Positions 53,987 through 62,923 of a DNA stretch of 64,000 nt are shown here, in pieces (position 1 is the first letter of the stretch; each line of letters opens with the position of its first letter). The notes below the pieces were generated by a model. The model did no database searches. It saw nothing but the letters and a program-made list of their open reading frames with translations, and was not told the DNA's origin. Origin of the DNA: Ferribacterium limneticum (lineage in GTDB: Bacteria; Pseudomonadota; Gammaproteobacteria; Burkholderiales; Rhodocyclaceae); assembly GCF_020510585.1 (NCBI RefSeq), contig NZ_CP075190.1, positions 3,966,001-4,030,000 on the forward strand. Direction: 5' to 3'. A program made the translations under genes and the position numbers.

Positions 53987-55183
53987 GTGGCACGCACGAT
54001 TCCCATTTTTAGCCAAAATTCCCGGTCGACCGTAACAAACCTGGAATTCCGCGTTTCCCCGCCGCTGGCGCTTTACGTCCATGTGCCATGGTGCGTCCAG
54101 AAGTGCCCGTACTGCGATTTCAACTCGCACGAGGCGAACGGCACGATTCCCGAACGTGAGTACGTCGATGCATTGATCGCCGATCTGCAATCCGCCCTGC
54201 CGCTGATCTGGGGCCGGCCGGTAGTCAGCGTCTTCTTCGGCGGCGGCACGCCCAGCCTGTTGTCGCCGGCAGCCATCGACGAACTGATCGCCGCCTTCCG
54301 GGCGCTCGCCATGCTGGCGCCGGATGCCGAGATCACGCTTGAAGCCAACCCAGGCACGGTCGAGGCGGAGAAGTTCGCCGGCTTCCGTTCGGCCGGTGTC
54401 AACCGGTTATCGCTCGGCATTCAGAGCTTCAACGACGAGCATCTGAAGGCCCTCGGCCGCATCCACGGCGCCGCCGAAGCCAGACGCGCGGCGCAACTGG
54501 CCGGCGAGCATTTCGACTCTTTCAATCTCGACCTGATGTACGGTCTGCCGGGCCAGACGCATGAGCAAGCGCTCGCTGATGTCGAAACCGCGCTATCGTT
54601 CTCACCTTCGCATCTCTCCTGCTACCAGCTGACGCTGGAGCCGAACACCCGCTTCGCCGCCTTTCCACCGGAACTGCCCGAAAGCGACATCTGCGCCGAC
54701 ATGCAGGAGAGCATCGAGGCCCGTCTGGCCACCGCCGGTTTCAGCAATTACGAAACCTCGGCCTTTGCCCGGCAAGGCAAGCAGTGCAAGCACAACCTCA
54801 ATTACTGGTATTTCGGCGACTATCTCGGCATCGGAGCCGGCGCCCACTCCAAGCTGACCCTGCACGACCGCGTGCTGCGCCAGATGCGCTGGAAACACCC
54901 GAAGGCTTACCTCGACAATATCCGTAGCGGCAACGCCATTCAGGACGAAACGCAGGTCGAGGCCAAGAGCCTGCCCTTCGAGTTCATGATGAACGCGCTA
55001 CGCCTGGCTGACGGCTTTCACCCCTCGTTGTTCGAGGCGCGCACGGCCCAGCCATTGATCGGCATCCAGTCGGAACTGAAGGCGGCCGAGGCCGATGGCC
55101 TGCTCGTCGTCGGCCCGGAAAAAATTGCGCCGACCGCGAAGGGCCGGCGTTTTCTCAACGTTCTGCTCGAACGCTTTTTGTAA
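53987..55183 (+). CDS. hemW: Radical SAM heme chaperone HemW
   Basis: 398 residues with a GTG start. The radical-SAM cluster is CVQKCPYC and FFGGGTPSLL follows; a HemW C-terminal domain ends the protein. The first ~24 residues (PIFSQNSRSTVTN) are encoded by 33-bp repeat copy 4 and lie outside the usual domain, which normally starts near LALYVHVPWC. This suggests an extension added by the repeat. HemW moves heme to respiratory proteins. Confidence 0.92.
   Translation: MARTIPIFSQNSRSTVTNLEFRVSPPLALYVHVPWCVQKCPYCDFNSHEANGTIPEREYVDALIADLQSALPLIWGRPVVSVFFGGGTPSLLSPAAIDELIAAFRALAMLAPDAEITLEANPGTVEAEKFAGFRSAGVNRLSLGIQSFNDEHLKALGRIHGAAEARRAAQLAGEHFDSFNLDLMYGLPGQTHEQALADVETALSFSPSHLSCYQLTLEPNTRFAAFPPELPESDICADMQESIEARLATAGFSNYETSAFARQGKQCKHNLNYWYFGDYLGIGAGAHSKLTLHDRVLRQMRWKHPKAYLDNIRSGNAIQDETQVEAKSLPFEFMMNALRLADGFHPSLFEARTAQPLIGIQSELKAAEADGLLVVGPEKIAPTAKGRRFLNVLLERFL
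54004..54036 (+). repeat. 33-bp dispersed repeat, copy 4 (hemW N-terminal codons)
   Basis: Starts CATTTTTAGCC and ends CGGTCGACCGTAAC. It is read in frame as part of the hemW N-terminus. Confidence 0.75.
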
Positions 55184-55196
55184 GCAGCGGGCGGCT

Positions 55197-56876
55197 CTAG
55201 GCAGCCAGCTTCTTCTGCGCCGCTGACGCCTCTTCGCGTACCCGCTTGGCTTCGTCGAGCAGGTAGCGCTGGTAGTCTTCGAGATCGCCGTCGAACGGCG
55301 CGACGCCGCCCTTGGAAACCAGCCAGAACTCGTCGCAGACCGAGCGCAACAGAGCACGGTCGTGGCTGACCAGCATGACGGTGCCTTCGAACTCGTTGAG
55401 GGCGACAGCCAGTGCTTCGCGGGTGCTGAGGTCGAGGTGGTTGGTCGGCTCGTCGAGGAGCAGCAGGTTGGGGCGTTGCCAGACGATCATGCACAGCACC
55501 AGCCGGGCCTTTTCACCCCCGCTCATGGTGCCGACGGCCTGCTTGACCATCTCGCCACCGAAATTGAAGGTACCGAGGAAATTGCGCAGTTCCTGCTCGC
55601 GTCCTGGTACGTTGCTGCGGCCGTTGGCAATCGCTTCCTTGGCCAGCCGCACCATGTGTTCGAGCGGCGTGTCCTGCGGGCGCAGCACGTCGAGTTCCTG
55701 CTGGGCGAAGTAGCCGATGTTGAGGCCCTTGCCTTCGGTCAGGTCGCCGCTGATCGCCGCCAGCTCGCAGGCGATGGTCTTGACCAGCGTGGATTTGCCC
55801 TGGCCATTGGCGCCAAGGATGCCGATGCGCTGGCCGGCCATCACCGAGCGGTTGATGCCGCGCACGATGACGGTTGGCGGCGTACCGGCCGGCGCATCTT
55901 CGGCCGGTGGGTAGCCGATGGTGACATCCATCATCGACAGCATCGGGTTGGGCAGGTTCTGCGGCTCCTGGAATTCGAAGGTGAATTCGGCATCGGCCAG
56001 CACCGGCGCGATCTTTTCCATGCGATCGAGCGCCTTGACCCGGCTCTGCGCCTGCTTGGCCTTGCTGGCCTTGGCCTTGAAGCGGTTGATGAAGGATTGC
56101 AGATGGGCGATCTTCTCGGCCTGCTTGGCCATCGTCGCTTGTTGCAGCAGCATCTGCTCGGCACGCATGTCTTCGAACTTGCTGTAGTTGCCACCGTAGC
56201 GGACCAGCTTGGCGTTGTCGATGTGCAGTGTGACACTGGTGATGGCGTCGAGGAATTCGCGGTCGTGGCTGATCATGACCAGCGTGCCCTGATAGCGCTT
56301 GAGCCAGGCCTCGAGCCAGACCAGGGCATCCAGGTCCAAGTGGTTGGTCGGTTCGTCGAGGAGCAGGATATCGGATGGACACATCAGCGCGCGCGCCAGT
56401 TGCAGACGCATGCGCCAGCCGCCAGAGAAGCTGTTGACCGGGTTGTGCAGCTCGGAAACCTTGAAGCCTAGACCGAGGATCAGCGACTGGGCACGGGCTT
56501 CGGCGTCGTGTTCGCCGGCGTCGTTAAGCGCCATGTAGGCTTCGGCCATGCGCATGCCGTCGTCGCTGGCTTCGGCATCGTGCACCTCGTTGCGGGCGGC
56601 GAGCAGCTTGGTGTCGCCGTCGATGACGAAATCGGTGGCCGACTGCTCGGTTTCCGGCATGTCCTGCGCCACCTGCCCCATCTGCCATTGTTTGGGGATC
56701 GAATAATCGCCGCCATCCTCATGCAGCGTGCCGTTGAGCAGCGCGAACAGCGTCGATTTGCCGGCGCCGTTGCGACCGACCAGACCGACCTTCTCACCGG
56801 GATTGATGGTGACCGAGGTCTTGTCGAGCAGCACTTTCGAGCTGCGGCGCAGGGTGACGTTCTTGAGGATGATCAT
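55197..56876 (-). CDS. yheS: ABC-F ATPase, YheS type
   Basis: 559 residues from ATG 56876. Two ABC domains: Walker A GLVGRNGAGKSTL and GILGANGQGKSTL, signatures FSGGWRMRL and MSGGEKARLVL, and LLLDEPTNHLDLD/S in both. The interdomain linker is AKASKAKQAQSRVKALDRME. Very like E. coli YheS as I recall it. ABC-F proteins act on ribosomes at the E-site. Confidence 0.9.
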   Translation of the reverse strand: MIILKNVTLRRSSKVLLDKTSVTINPGEKVGLVGRNGAGKSTLFALLNGTLHEDGGDYSIPKQWQMGQVAQDMPETEQSATDFVIDGDTKLLAARNEVHDAEASDDGMRMAEAYMALNDAGEHDAEARAQSLILGLGFKVSELHNPVNSFSGGWRMRLQLARALMCPSDILLLDEPTNHLDLDALVWLEAWLKRYQGTLVMISHDREFLDAITSVTLHIDNAKLVRYGGNYSKFEDMRAEQMLLQQATMAKQAEKIAHLQSFINRFKAKASKAKQAQSRVKALDRMEKIAPVLADAEFTFEFQEPQNLPNPMLSMMDVTIGYPPAEDAPAGTPPTVIVRGINRSVMAGQRIGILGANGQGKSTLVKTIACELAAISGDLTEGKGLNIGYFAQQELDVLRPQDTPLEHMVRLAKEAIANGRSNVPGREQELRNFLGTFNFGGEMVKQAVGTMSGGEKARLVLCMIVWQRPNLLLLDEPTNHLDLSTREALAVALNEFEGTVMLVSHDRALLRSVCDEFWLVSKGGVAPFDGDLEDYQRYLLDEAKRVREEASAAQKKLAA

Positions 56877-56917
56877 GGGGTATTCGTTTTCTTCAGAGGG
56901 TGGGCGCGGGCGCCCGG

Positions 56918-57322
56918 TCAAGCGGTGATGGTGCCTGGATCGATATCGCCGTCGACATAGAACCAGCGGCCGTCTTCACGGATGAAGCGGCTGATTTCAT
57001 GCAGTCGGTGGCCGCGCCCGGCGATGCGGTAGCGAGCGACGAATTCGACGGTGGCGTGATTTTCATCCTGCTGCTCGCAGCGTTTGATCTCCAGCCCGAG
57101 CCATTTGGTGCCATCGTCTTCGGCCAGGTCCATGCTGGCCGGCCGGGTCGATGGGTGCCAACTGGCCAGCAGGTAATCGGCCAGCTTGAGCACGTAGGCG
57201 CTGTAGCGCGAACGCATCAGCGCCTCGGGCGTCATTTCATTTTTGGCCGAAAAATGCAGTTGACCGCAGCATTCGGCATAACGCCTGCCGCTGCCACAGG
57301 GGCAGGCGTCAATGTCTTTCAT
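56918..57322 (-). CDS. ychJ: YchJ-family SEC-C motif protein
   Basis: 134 residues. The N-terminal CPCGSGRRYAECCG metal-binding SEC-C-like motif and the NTF2-like body (MRSRYSAYVLKLADYLLASWHPSTRP) match YchJ/UPF0225. It overlaps the rdgC stop (4 nt). Repeat copy 5 lies in codons around HFSAKNE. Confidence 0.88.
   Translation of the reverse strand: MKDIDACPCGSGRRYAECCGQLHFSAKNEMTPEALMRSRYSAYVLKLADYLLASWHPSTRPASMDLAEDDGTKWLGLEIKRCEQQDENHATVEFVARYRIAGRGHRLHEISRFIREDGRWFYVDGDIDPGTITA
57238..57270 (+). repeat. 33-bp dispersed repeat, copy 5 (inside ychJ)
   Basis: Starts CATTTTTGGCC and ends GCAGTTGACCGCAGC, antisense to ychJ. One mismatch (A for G) in the GGTTGACC core. Confidence 0.75.
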
Positions 57323-58236
57323 TTTTCTTCAACGACCTCGCCGCCCAGCGCATCAAGCAACTGGGGCAGGAAACGCGACAGTTCGCCGGTCATCAACGCA
57401 AAATCGGCATCGAATTGCTCATCGGCGTGTTCTGCCGATTTCTCGGCCTCTTCCTTGAGCAGGTCGAGGAAGGCAAGGCGCTTGATTTCCATCTTTTCGC
57501 CGAGCACGAAGGAGATGCGGTCGTCCCAGGTCAGGGCCAGCTTGGTCGGCATCTTGCCAGCTGCCAGGTGGGCCTTGATTTCGACGCTGATCTCGTCGCC
57601 ATCGAGCGGATGGCGAACGTAGCGAACGGCCGCCTTTTCCTCGCCAGCCGCCTTCAGTTCGCAATCGCGGTCGATGGTGAATCCAGCCGGGGCATCGCCG
57701 CCAGCCAGCCAGGCGGCCATTGCCGCTTGCGGCGAAACCTGGGTGTGCAGCATGGTCAGCGGGAAGTCGTCGAGGCAATGACGCAGATGCTCGATGACCT
57801 CTTCGGCCTTGGCCGGGCTGCCGGCATCGACGCAGAACCAGCCATTTTGCGGGTCGAGCCAGACGTAGGTCGTGCGGCGGCGGGTGAAGGCGCGCGGCAT
57901 GAGTTCCTCGGTAACGCGTTCGCGCAATTCCTTCAACTGTTTGCGGCCCGGCGCGTAGCCCTGCTGGGCTTCGACCAGCTCGGCGCGTTCCTTGACTTCG
58001 TCATTGACCACCGACGACGGCAGCAGACGCTGCTCGACGCTCAGGGCAATCATCCACTGCTGGCCGAGCGAATAGACCAGCGCGCCATCGCGGCGCGGCG
58101 ACACCCAGCCCCGGCTCATCGGCTGGTTGCTCGGGCACTTCACGAACGGGCCGCGGGCCAGTTGTTCATCAAATTTGGCGAGGTCGATATTCCACGGCGT
58201 CGGCAGGCGGTAAAGCTGGAGATTACGGAACCACAT
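57319..58236 (-). CDS. rdgC: Recombination-associated protein RdgC
   Basis: 305 residues beginning MWFRNLQLYRLPTPW, with LPSSVVNDEVKERAELVEAQQGYAPGRKQLKELRE. RdgC forms DNA-encircling dimers and modulates RecA. Confidence 0.95.
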   Translation of the reverse strand: MWFRNLQLYRLPTPWNIDLAKFDEQLARGPFVKCPSNQPMSRGWVSPRRDGALVYSLGQQWMIALSVEQRLLPSSVVNDEVKERAELVEAQQGYAPGRKQLKELRERVTEELMPRAFTRRRTTYVWLDPQNGWFCVDAGSPAKAEEVIEHLRHCLDDFPLTMLHTQVSPQAAMAAWLAGGDAPAGFTIDRDCELKAAGEEKAAVRYVRHPLDGDEISVEIKAHLAAGKMPTKLALTWDDRISFVLGEKMEIKRLAFLDLLKEEAEKSAEHADEQFDADFALMTGELSRFLPQLLDALGGEVVEEK

Positions 58237-58376
58237 GAATCATTCCCGGTTTGCTGTCATTGAGGCGCGAGAGTTTAACAGCCCGCCAACGTTGGCGCAT
58301 GACGAGCCGACGACTACCATCCAGAGACGCATCGTCAAATGCCTGAACAGGCGGCCGTCTTGCCCCGGCAAAAATA

Positions 58377-58408
58377 AAAATGCCGACATCGATTGATGCC
58401 GGCATTTT
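58377..58408 (-). terminator. Terminator after the cytochrome c gene
   Basis: Nine-bp arms AAAATGCCG (58377-58385) / CGGCATTTT (58400-58408). Minus-strand transcript from the cytochrome gene would end in the U-rich tail. Confidence 0.75.
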
Positions 58409-58442
58409 GCCGATCAAGCGGCCCGCAGACCGCCGAGGTTTA

Positions 58443-59063
58443 TTACTTGCTGGCGGCAGCGCCGCCCGTCTTGCTGACCATGAACTCGACGGCAGCCTTC
58501 ATTTCGGCATCGCTCAGATTGGCCAGACCACCACGGGCCGGCATCGAGTTGTGGCCGCTGATGGCAGACTTGATTAGAGGATCAACACCCTTTTGCAGAC
58601 GCGGTTTCCAGTCGTTCATGTCACCCAGTTTCGGCGCGCCCTGTTTGCCACTGGCGTGGCATTCCTGGCAGCGCTCCTGAACCACCTGCTCGCCAGTGCG
58701 CGATTTCGCGGGTTTCATGGGCTTTTTCGCATCGGCTGCCTTGCCGCCACTGACCATGTAACCGACGCCACGGGTCATCTCGAGATCGCTCAAGGCGGCC
58801 TGGCCGCCATGGGCCAGCATGTTACGGACGCCGGTGATGGCATTCTGCGTCAACTTGTCCAGGCCCTTGGCGGCGCGCTCTGCCCAGGCTGCCTGATCGC
58901 CGATCTTGGGCGCACCGTCCTTGCCCGTGGTGTGACAGCCGGCGCAGACCGTTTCGACGACTTCCTTGCCAGAACGATCAGCGGCAAATGCCGGTGCAGC
59001 AGACAGCGCAATTACCAGGAAGGGAAGCAACAAACCACCGGAAGCAATTTTCGTTGTTTTCAT
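58443..59063 (-). CDS. Diheme c-type cytochrome
   Basis: 206 residues. Signal peptide (LLLPFLVIALSAAPAFA), then two similar cytochrome c5-like domains with CAGCH and CQECH heme sites, each followed by GAPKIGD/GAPKLGD. A periplasmic electron carrier; partner unknown. Confidence 0.9.
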   Translation of the reverse strand: MKTTKIASGGLLLPFLVIALSAAPAFAADRSGKEVVETVCAGCHTTGKDGAPKIGDQAAWAERAAKGLDKLTQNAITGVRNMLAHGGQAALSDLEMTRGVGYMVSGGKAADAKKPMKPAKSRTGEQVVQERCQECHASGKQGAPKLGDMNDWKPRLQKGVDPLIKSAISGHNSMPARGGLANLSDAEMKAAVEFMVSKTGGAAASK

Positions 59064-59127
59064 GATTTCCTCATTTTTTCTGACAAATCCCGATTCTCAT
59101 TCTACTCAGGCGCCATTAATCTGCCAG

Positions 59128-59859
59128 CTATTTTTTTCGGAAAATAACGTCCCAAACGCCATGGCCCAAGCGTATCCCGCGGTTCTCGAATTTGGTCAGC
59201 GGGCGGTATTCGGGGCGCGGTGCAAAGCCGTCGGCACTGTTAACCAAAGTCGGTTCAGCCGAGAGCACTTCGAGCATCTGATGGGCGTACTCTTCCCAAT
59301 CGGTGGCGCAGTGAAAATAGCCGCCCGGCTTGAGGCGGGAGGCGAGCAGCGCGACGAAGGGCGACTGGATCAGCCGGCGCTTGTTGTGCCGCGCCTTGTG
59401 CCAAGGGTCGGGGAAAAAGACATGGACGCCATCGAGCGAAGCTTCCGGCAGCATGTCGCGAACGACTTCGACGGCGTCGTGCTGGCAGATGCGCAGGTTG
59501 CTCAGATCGCGCTCGGCGATCTGCTTGCATAAGGCGCCAACGCCCGGCACGTGCACTTCAACGCCGAGATAGTCGTTGTCGCGGTTGGCATCGGCGATCT
59601 TGGCCGTGGTTTCACCCATGCCGGTGCCGATTTCGAGGATTTTCGGGGCATTGCGGCCGTAGACCGCAGCCAGGTCAATCGGCTGCGGGGCGTAGACGAC
59701 GCCGATCTTGGGCATCATCTCGGCGTAGTAGTTTTCCTGCGCCGACGACATGCGGCCGGCGCGGCGGACGTAGCTCTTGATGTGGCCGTAACCTTCGCGG
59801 CCTTCTTCGTAGACGCCTTCGCCGACAGCGGCCGGTTGAATCAGGGGGGTATCGCTCAT
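59128..59859 (-). CDS. trmB: tRNA (guanine-N7)-methyltransferase
   Basis: 243 residues. SAM-binding [15 protein letters not shown], then the family [18 protein letters not shown] motif. Makes m7G46 in tRNA. Overlaps thiG by 4 nt. Confidence 0.95.
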   Translation of the reverse strand: MSDTPLIQPAAVGEGVYEEGREGYGHIKSYVRRAGRMSSAQENYYAEMMPKIGVVYAPQPIDLAAVYGRNAPKILEIGTGMGETTAKIADANRDNDYLGVEVHVPGVGALCKQIAERDLSNLRICQHDAVEVVRDMLPEASLDGVHVFFPDPWHKARHNKRRLIQSPFVALLASRLKPGGYFHCATDWEEYAHQMLEVLSAEPTLVNSADGFAPRPEYRPLTKFENRGIRLGHGVWDVIFRKK

Positions 59860-60638
59860 GAGCCGATCAATCCGGAAGTCGGCGACGACGGGTCGGCCGA
59901 GTAGAGTTTGCGCGGCATGCGGCCGGCCAGAAAAGCCTCGCGGCCCGCTTCAACACCCTTCTGCATGGCGCTGGCCATGAGAACGGGATTCTTGGCATGG
60001 GCGATGGCGGTGTTCATCAGCACGCCGTCGCAGCCCAGCTCCATCGCCACCGTCGCATCGGAGGCCGTGCCGACGCCGGCATCGACGATGACCGGCACCT
60101 TGGCGTTGTCAATGATCAGGCGCAGGTTCCACGGATTGAGGATGCCCATGCCGGAGCCGATCAGTGAAGCGAGCGGCATGACCGCGACACAGCCGATTTC
60201 TTCGAGCATCCGGGCCTGAATGGGGTCATCCGAGCAGTAGACCATGACGTGAAAGCCATCCTTGACCAGGGTTTCGGCCGCTTTCAGGGTTTCCGGCATG
60301 TTCGGGAAGAGGCTGGTCGGATCGCCGAGCACTTCGAGCTTGCACAGCGGATGGCCGTCGAGCAGTTCGCGGGCCAGACGCAGGGTGCGCACGGCATCGT
60401 CGGCGGTGTAGCAGCCGGCGGTGTTGGGCAGGATGGTGAATTGCGAGGGAGGCAGGGCGTCGAGCAGATTGGGCTGGCTCGGGTCCTGGCCGATATTCAT
60501 GCGCCGGATGGCCACGGTGACGATTTCGGCACCGGAAGCATCGATGGCGGCACGGGTTTCGGCGAAATCCTTGTACTTGCCGGTGCCGACCAGCAAACGG
60601 GAACGGTACGCCTTGCCGGCGATAGTCAGTTGATGCAT
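59856..60638 (-). CDS. thiG: Thiazole synthase
   Basis: 260 residues. [15 protein letters not shown], the Schiff-base lysine in LCKLEVLGD, and [14 protein letters not shown]. Builds the thiazole of thiamine using sulfur from ThiS, encoded just upstream. Confidence 0.96.
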   Translation of the reverse strand: MHQLTIAGKAYRSRLLVGTGKYKDFAETRAAIDASGAEIVTVAIRRMNIGQDPSQPNLLDALPPSQFTILPNTAGCYTADDAVRTLRLARELLDGHPLCKLEVLGDPTSLFPNMPETLKAAETLVKDGFHVMVYCSDDPIQARMLEEIGCVAVMPLASLIGSGMGILNPWNLRLIIDNAKVPVIVDAGVGTASDATVAMELGCDGVLMNTAIAHAKNPVLMASAMQKGVEAGREAFLAGRMPRKLYSADPSSPTSGLIGS

Positions 60639-60648
60639 GAGCTACTCC

Positions 60649-60852
60649 TTAGCCGCCGCCGACGGCGACGACAATTTCAAGTTGGTCGCCCGAAACCAGC
60701 GCCGTCGTGGCGTGCTGGCTCTTGGGGACGATTTCGCCGTTGCGTTCGACGGCGATGCGCTTGCCGGTAAAGCCGAGTTGCTCAATCAGTCCGGTCACGG
60801 TCAGCGCCGTGGAAAACTGGCGGGCTTCACCATTGATCTTGAGTTCTAGCAT
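60649..60852 (-). CDS. thiS: Sulfur-carrier protein ThiS
   Basis: 67 residues, ubiquitin-like fold, ending in VAVGGG; the C-terminal glycines are adenylated then thiocarboxylated. In operon with thiG (10-nt gap). Confidence 0.93.
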   Translation of the reverse strand: MLELKINGEARQFSTALTVTGLIEQLGFTGKRIAVERNGEIVPKSQHATTALVSGDQLEIVVAVGGG

Positions 60853-60856
60853 CGGG

Positions 60857-61639
60857 CTATTTTAACAAGCCGCGCGGCTTGCGCGGGGCGCTTGTGAACA
60901 GGCGGTCGTATAGCCAGTTGGGCAGAGCGCGCAGGACTTTGGCGACGATGCCCATAGGCCAGGGAATGACGGCGTAGCTGGTGCCCCGCGCGATCACGGC
61001 CGCGAAACGGGATGCGGCCTGATTGACCGGCAGCAAGAACGGCATTTTGTAGGGATTGATCTCGGTCATCGGCGTCTCGATATAACCTGGCGCAATGGTG
61101 ACGACCCTGATGCCGTAAGGACGCATTTCGAGACGCAGGCTTTCCAGATAGGCAATCGCCGCCGCCTTCGAGGCCGAATAAGCCTCGGCGCCCGGCAGGC
61201 CACGGATGCCGGCAACCGAAGCGATGCCGACCAGGCGCTGCATTTTGCGGCCATCGCCAGCCACTGCCTTCATCGCCGGAATGAATGGCGCGAAGGTCGC
61301 CGCCATGCCGAAAACGTTGGTATCCATGACCCGGCGAAAGACCTCGAGGTCTTCTTCGAATTCGGTCAGCGTACCGGCCGAAACGCCGGCATTGGCGATG
61401 ATGATGTCCGGGGCGCCGAAGCGGGTAATGAAATCGGTGGCAGCGGCATGCAGGGCCGGGGCATCGCTGACATCGAGCGCGTAACAGGCATGCTGGCCGC
61501 CCAGACGCTGGTTCAGCGCCTCGAGAAACTCGCTTCGGCGCGCTGCCAGGCCCAGGGTGGCGCCCTGTGCGGCGTAGTAAACGGCAAGCGCCTCGCCGAT
61601 TCCCGACGAGGCGCCCGTGATGAAGACCTTGAGGGTCAA
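60857..61639 (-). CDS. Short-chain dehydrogenase/reductase
   Basis: 260 residues. NAD(P)-binding FITGASSGIGEALA, NAGVS, and catalytic AEAYSASKAA (Tyr-x-x-x-Lys). A hydrophobic, basic C-terminus suggests a membrane-associated substrate. Substrate unknown. Confidence 0.88.
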   Translation of the reverse strand: MTLKVFITGASSGIGEALAVYYAAQGATLGLAARRSEFLEALNQRLGGQHACYALDVSDAPALHAAATDFITRFGAPDIIIANAGVSAGTLTEFEEDLEVFRRVMDTNVFGMAATFAPFIPAMKAVAGDGRKMQRLVGIASVAGIRGLPGAEAYSASKAAAIAYLESLRLEMRPYGIRVVTIAPGYIETPMTEINPYKMPFLLPVNQAASRFAAVIARGTSYAVIPWPMGIVAKVLRALPNWLYDRLFTSAPRKPRGLLK

Positions 61640-62290
61640 TTATTTCTTGCCGGCGCCCTTGCCAGCTTTCTCGCTGCGCGCCTGGGCGATCAGCTTGTCG
61701 GCAACGGCCAGCTTCTCGTTGAAGCCCATGTCGCCGATCAGGAATTTACCTTCGACGGCCAGAGCCGGCACGCCGGTGATCTTGTAGGCCTGCGCCATCT
61801 GGTCGGCACGCTTGACCTTGCTCATGACACCGAAGGAATTGAAGGTTTCGCCGAATTTCTTCGCATCGACACCCTTTTTGACGACCCATTCGGTCAGCGT
61901 TTTTTCGTCGAACAGATTGACGCGCTCGCCATGAATCGCCCGGAAGACGTCAGCCTCGAGACGATGCAGGTCGCCAGTGATTTCCAGCGCGTAATAGAGC
62001 TTGGCGATATTGGCCCAGGCAGCGCGCCCGAAGGTGATCGGCACTTTCTTGACGACCACGTCGGCCGGCAACTTGGCGGCCCAGGCGGTCAGTAGCGGAT
62101 TGAAATCGGCGCAGTGCGGGCAGCCGTAGCTGAAAAACTCGAGAACCTCGATTTTTGCAGCATCCTCAGTCGGCTGTGCCGGGCTGATCGGAGTGTAAGC
62201 GGCGCCCTGAGCAAAAGACGGCATTGCTGCGGTCAACCCGAAAAAAAGGGCAAAAATGGAACCGACGAAACTGCGACGTGCATCCTTCAT
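61640..62290 (-). CDS. dsbA: Thiol:disulfide interchange protein DsbA
   Basis: 216 residues. Thioredoxin fold with active site FFSYGCPHCADF and cis-Pro in TGVPALAVEG. The signal peptide core (SIFALFFGLTAAMP) is encoded by 33-bp repeat copy 6. Introduces disulfides in periplasmic proteins. Confidence 0.94.
   Translation of the reverse strand: MKDARRSFVGSIFALFFGLTAAMPSFAQGAAYTPISPAQPTEDAAKIEVLEFFSYGCPHCADFNPLLTAWAAKLPADVVVKKVPITFGRAAWANIAKLYYALEITGDLHRLEADVFRAIHGERVNLFDEKTLTEWVVKKGVDAKKFGETFNSFGVMSKVKRADQMAQAYKITGVPALAVEGKFLIGDMGFNEKLAVADKLIAQARSEKAGKGAGKK
62226..62258 (-). repeat. 33-bp dispersed repeat, copy 6 (dsbA signal peptide)
   Basis: On the minus strand it starts CATTTTTGCCC and ends GGGTTGACCGCAGC. 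It encodes the hydrophobic core of the DsbA signal peptide, in frame. Confidence 0.8.
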
Positions 62291-62299
62291 TCGTTACTC

Positions 62300-62914
62300 C
62301 TATTTGGCTAGTTGGGCTTCAACGCCTGATTTGGCAAGCTCGGCGCGTACTTTGTTCAATTCATCGATCTTCGTGTAGGGACCAACACGGACCCGATAGA
62401 AGGTCTTGTCCTGAATCATCACCTGCTGGACAACGGCCTCTATACCCATAAACGCCAGCTTGGCCTTTTGGTTGTCAGCATCCTGCGCCGTGCTGAACGA
62501 ACCGGCCTGCAGGAAGAGCGGGGTCTTCGACTCTTTGGACTCTTCCTTCTTCGCTTCCTCTTTCTTCGGCTCTTCCTTCCTGGCGTCCGGTTTGGGCGCC
62601 TTGTCGGGCACGGCGTCGGCCTTGCCGGGCAGGATGTCGTAGAACTGGAAGCGTTTTTCCGGAATCGGATCGCCTGGCTTGCCGGGCAGCGCCAGCGGCT
62701 GGCTCGGCTGACCGTTCTTGCCATTGGCTCCGTCCGCCCGAGCCGGCGGCTGCGCCCGCTCGACAAAAGGCAACGGCGACTTGTTGAGGTACCAGACGAC
62801 ACCCGCCGCCATGCCAATGCCAATGACCAGGCCAATGAACATGCCGACCAGCGTACCGCCAGCCGCCTTCTTTTTCGCCGGCTGGCTCTTGCGGGGCTTC
62901 ATATCGCGACTCAT
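62300..62914 (-). CDS. SPOR-domain membrane protein (FtsN-like)
   Basis: 204 residues. Basic cytosolic N-terminus, one helix (TLVGMFIGLVIGIGMAAGVVWYL), a Lys/Glu-rich linker, and a C-terminal SPOR domain (LFLQAGSFSTAQDADNQKAKL, FYRVRVGPYTK) that binds denuded glycan strands at the septum. Lies 9 nt after argS. Confidence 0.9.
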   Translation of the reverse strand: MSRDMKPRKSQPAKKKAAGGTLVGMFIGLVIGIGMAAGVVWYLNKSPLPFVERAQPPARADGANGKNGQPSQPLALPGKPGDPIPEKRFQFYDILPGKADAVPDKAPKPDARKEEPKKEEAKKEESKESKTPLFLQAGSFSTAQDADNQKAKLAFMGIEAVVQQVMIQDKTFYRVRVGPYTKIDELNKVRAELAKSGVEAQLAK

Positions 62915-62923
62915 GGCAATTCC

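Noticed and set aside
61030..61058. Seventh copy of the 33-bp repeat in the SDR gene
   Set aside because: Has TTGACCGGCAGC but lacks the conserved layout and length.
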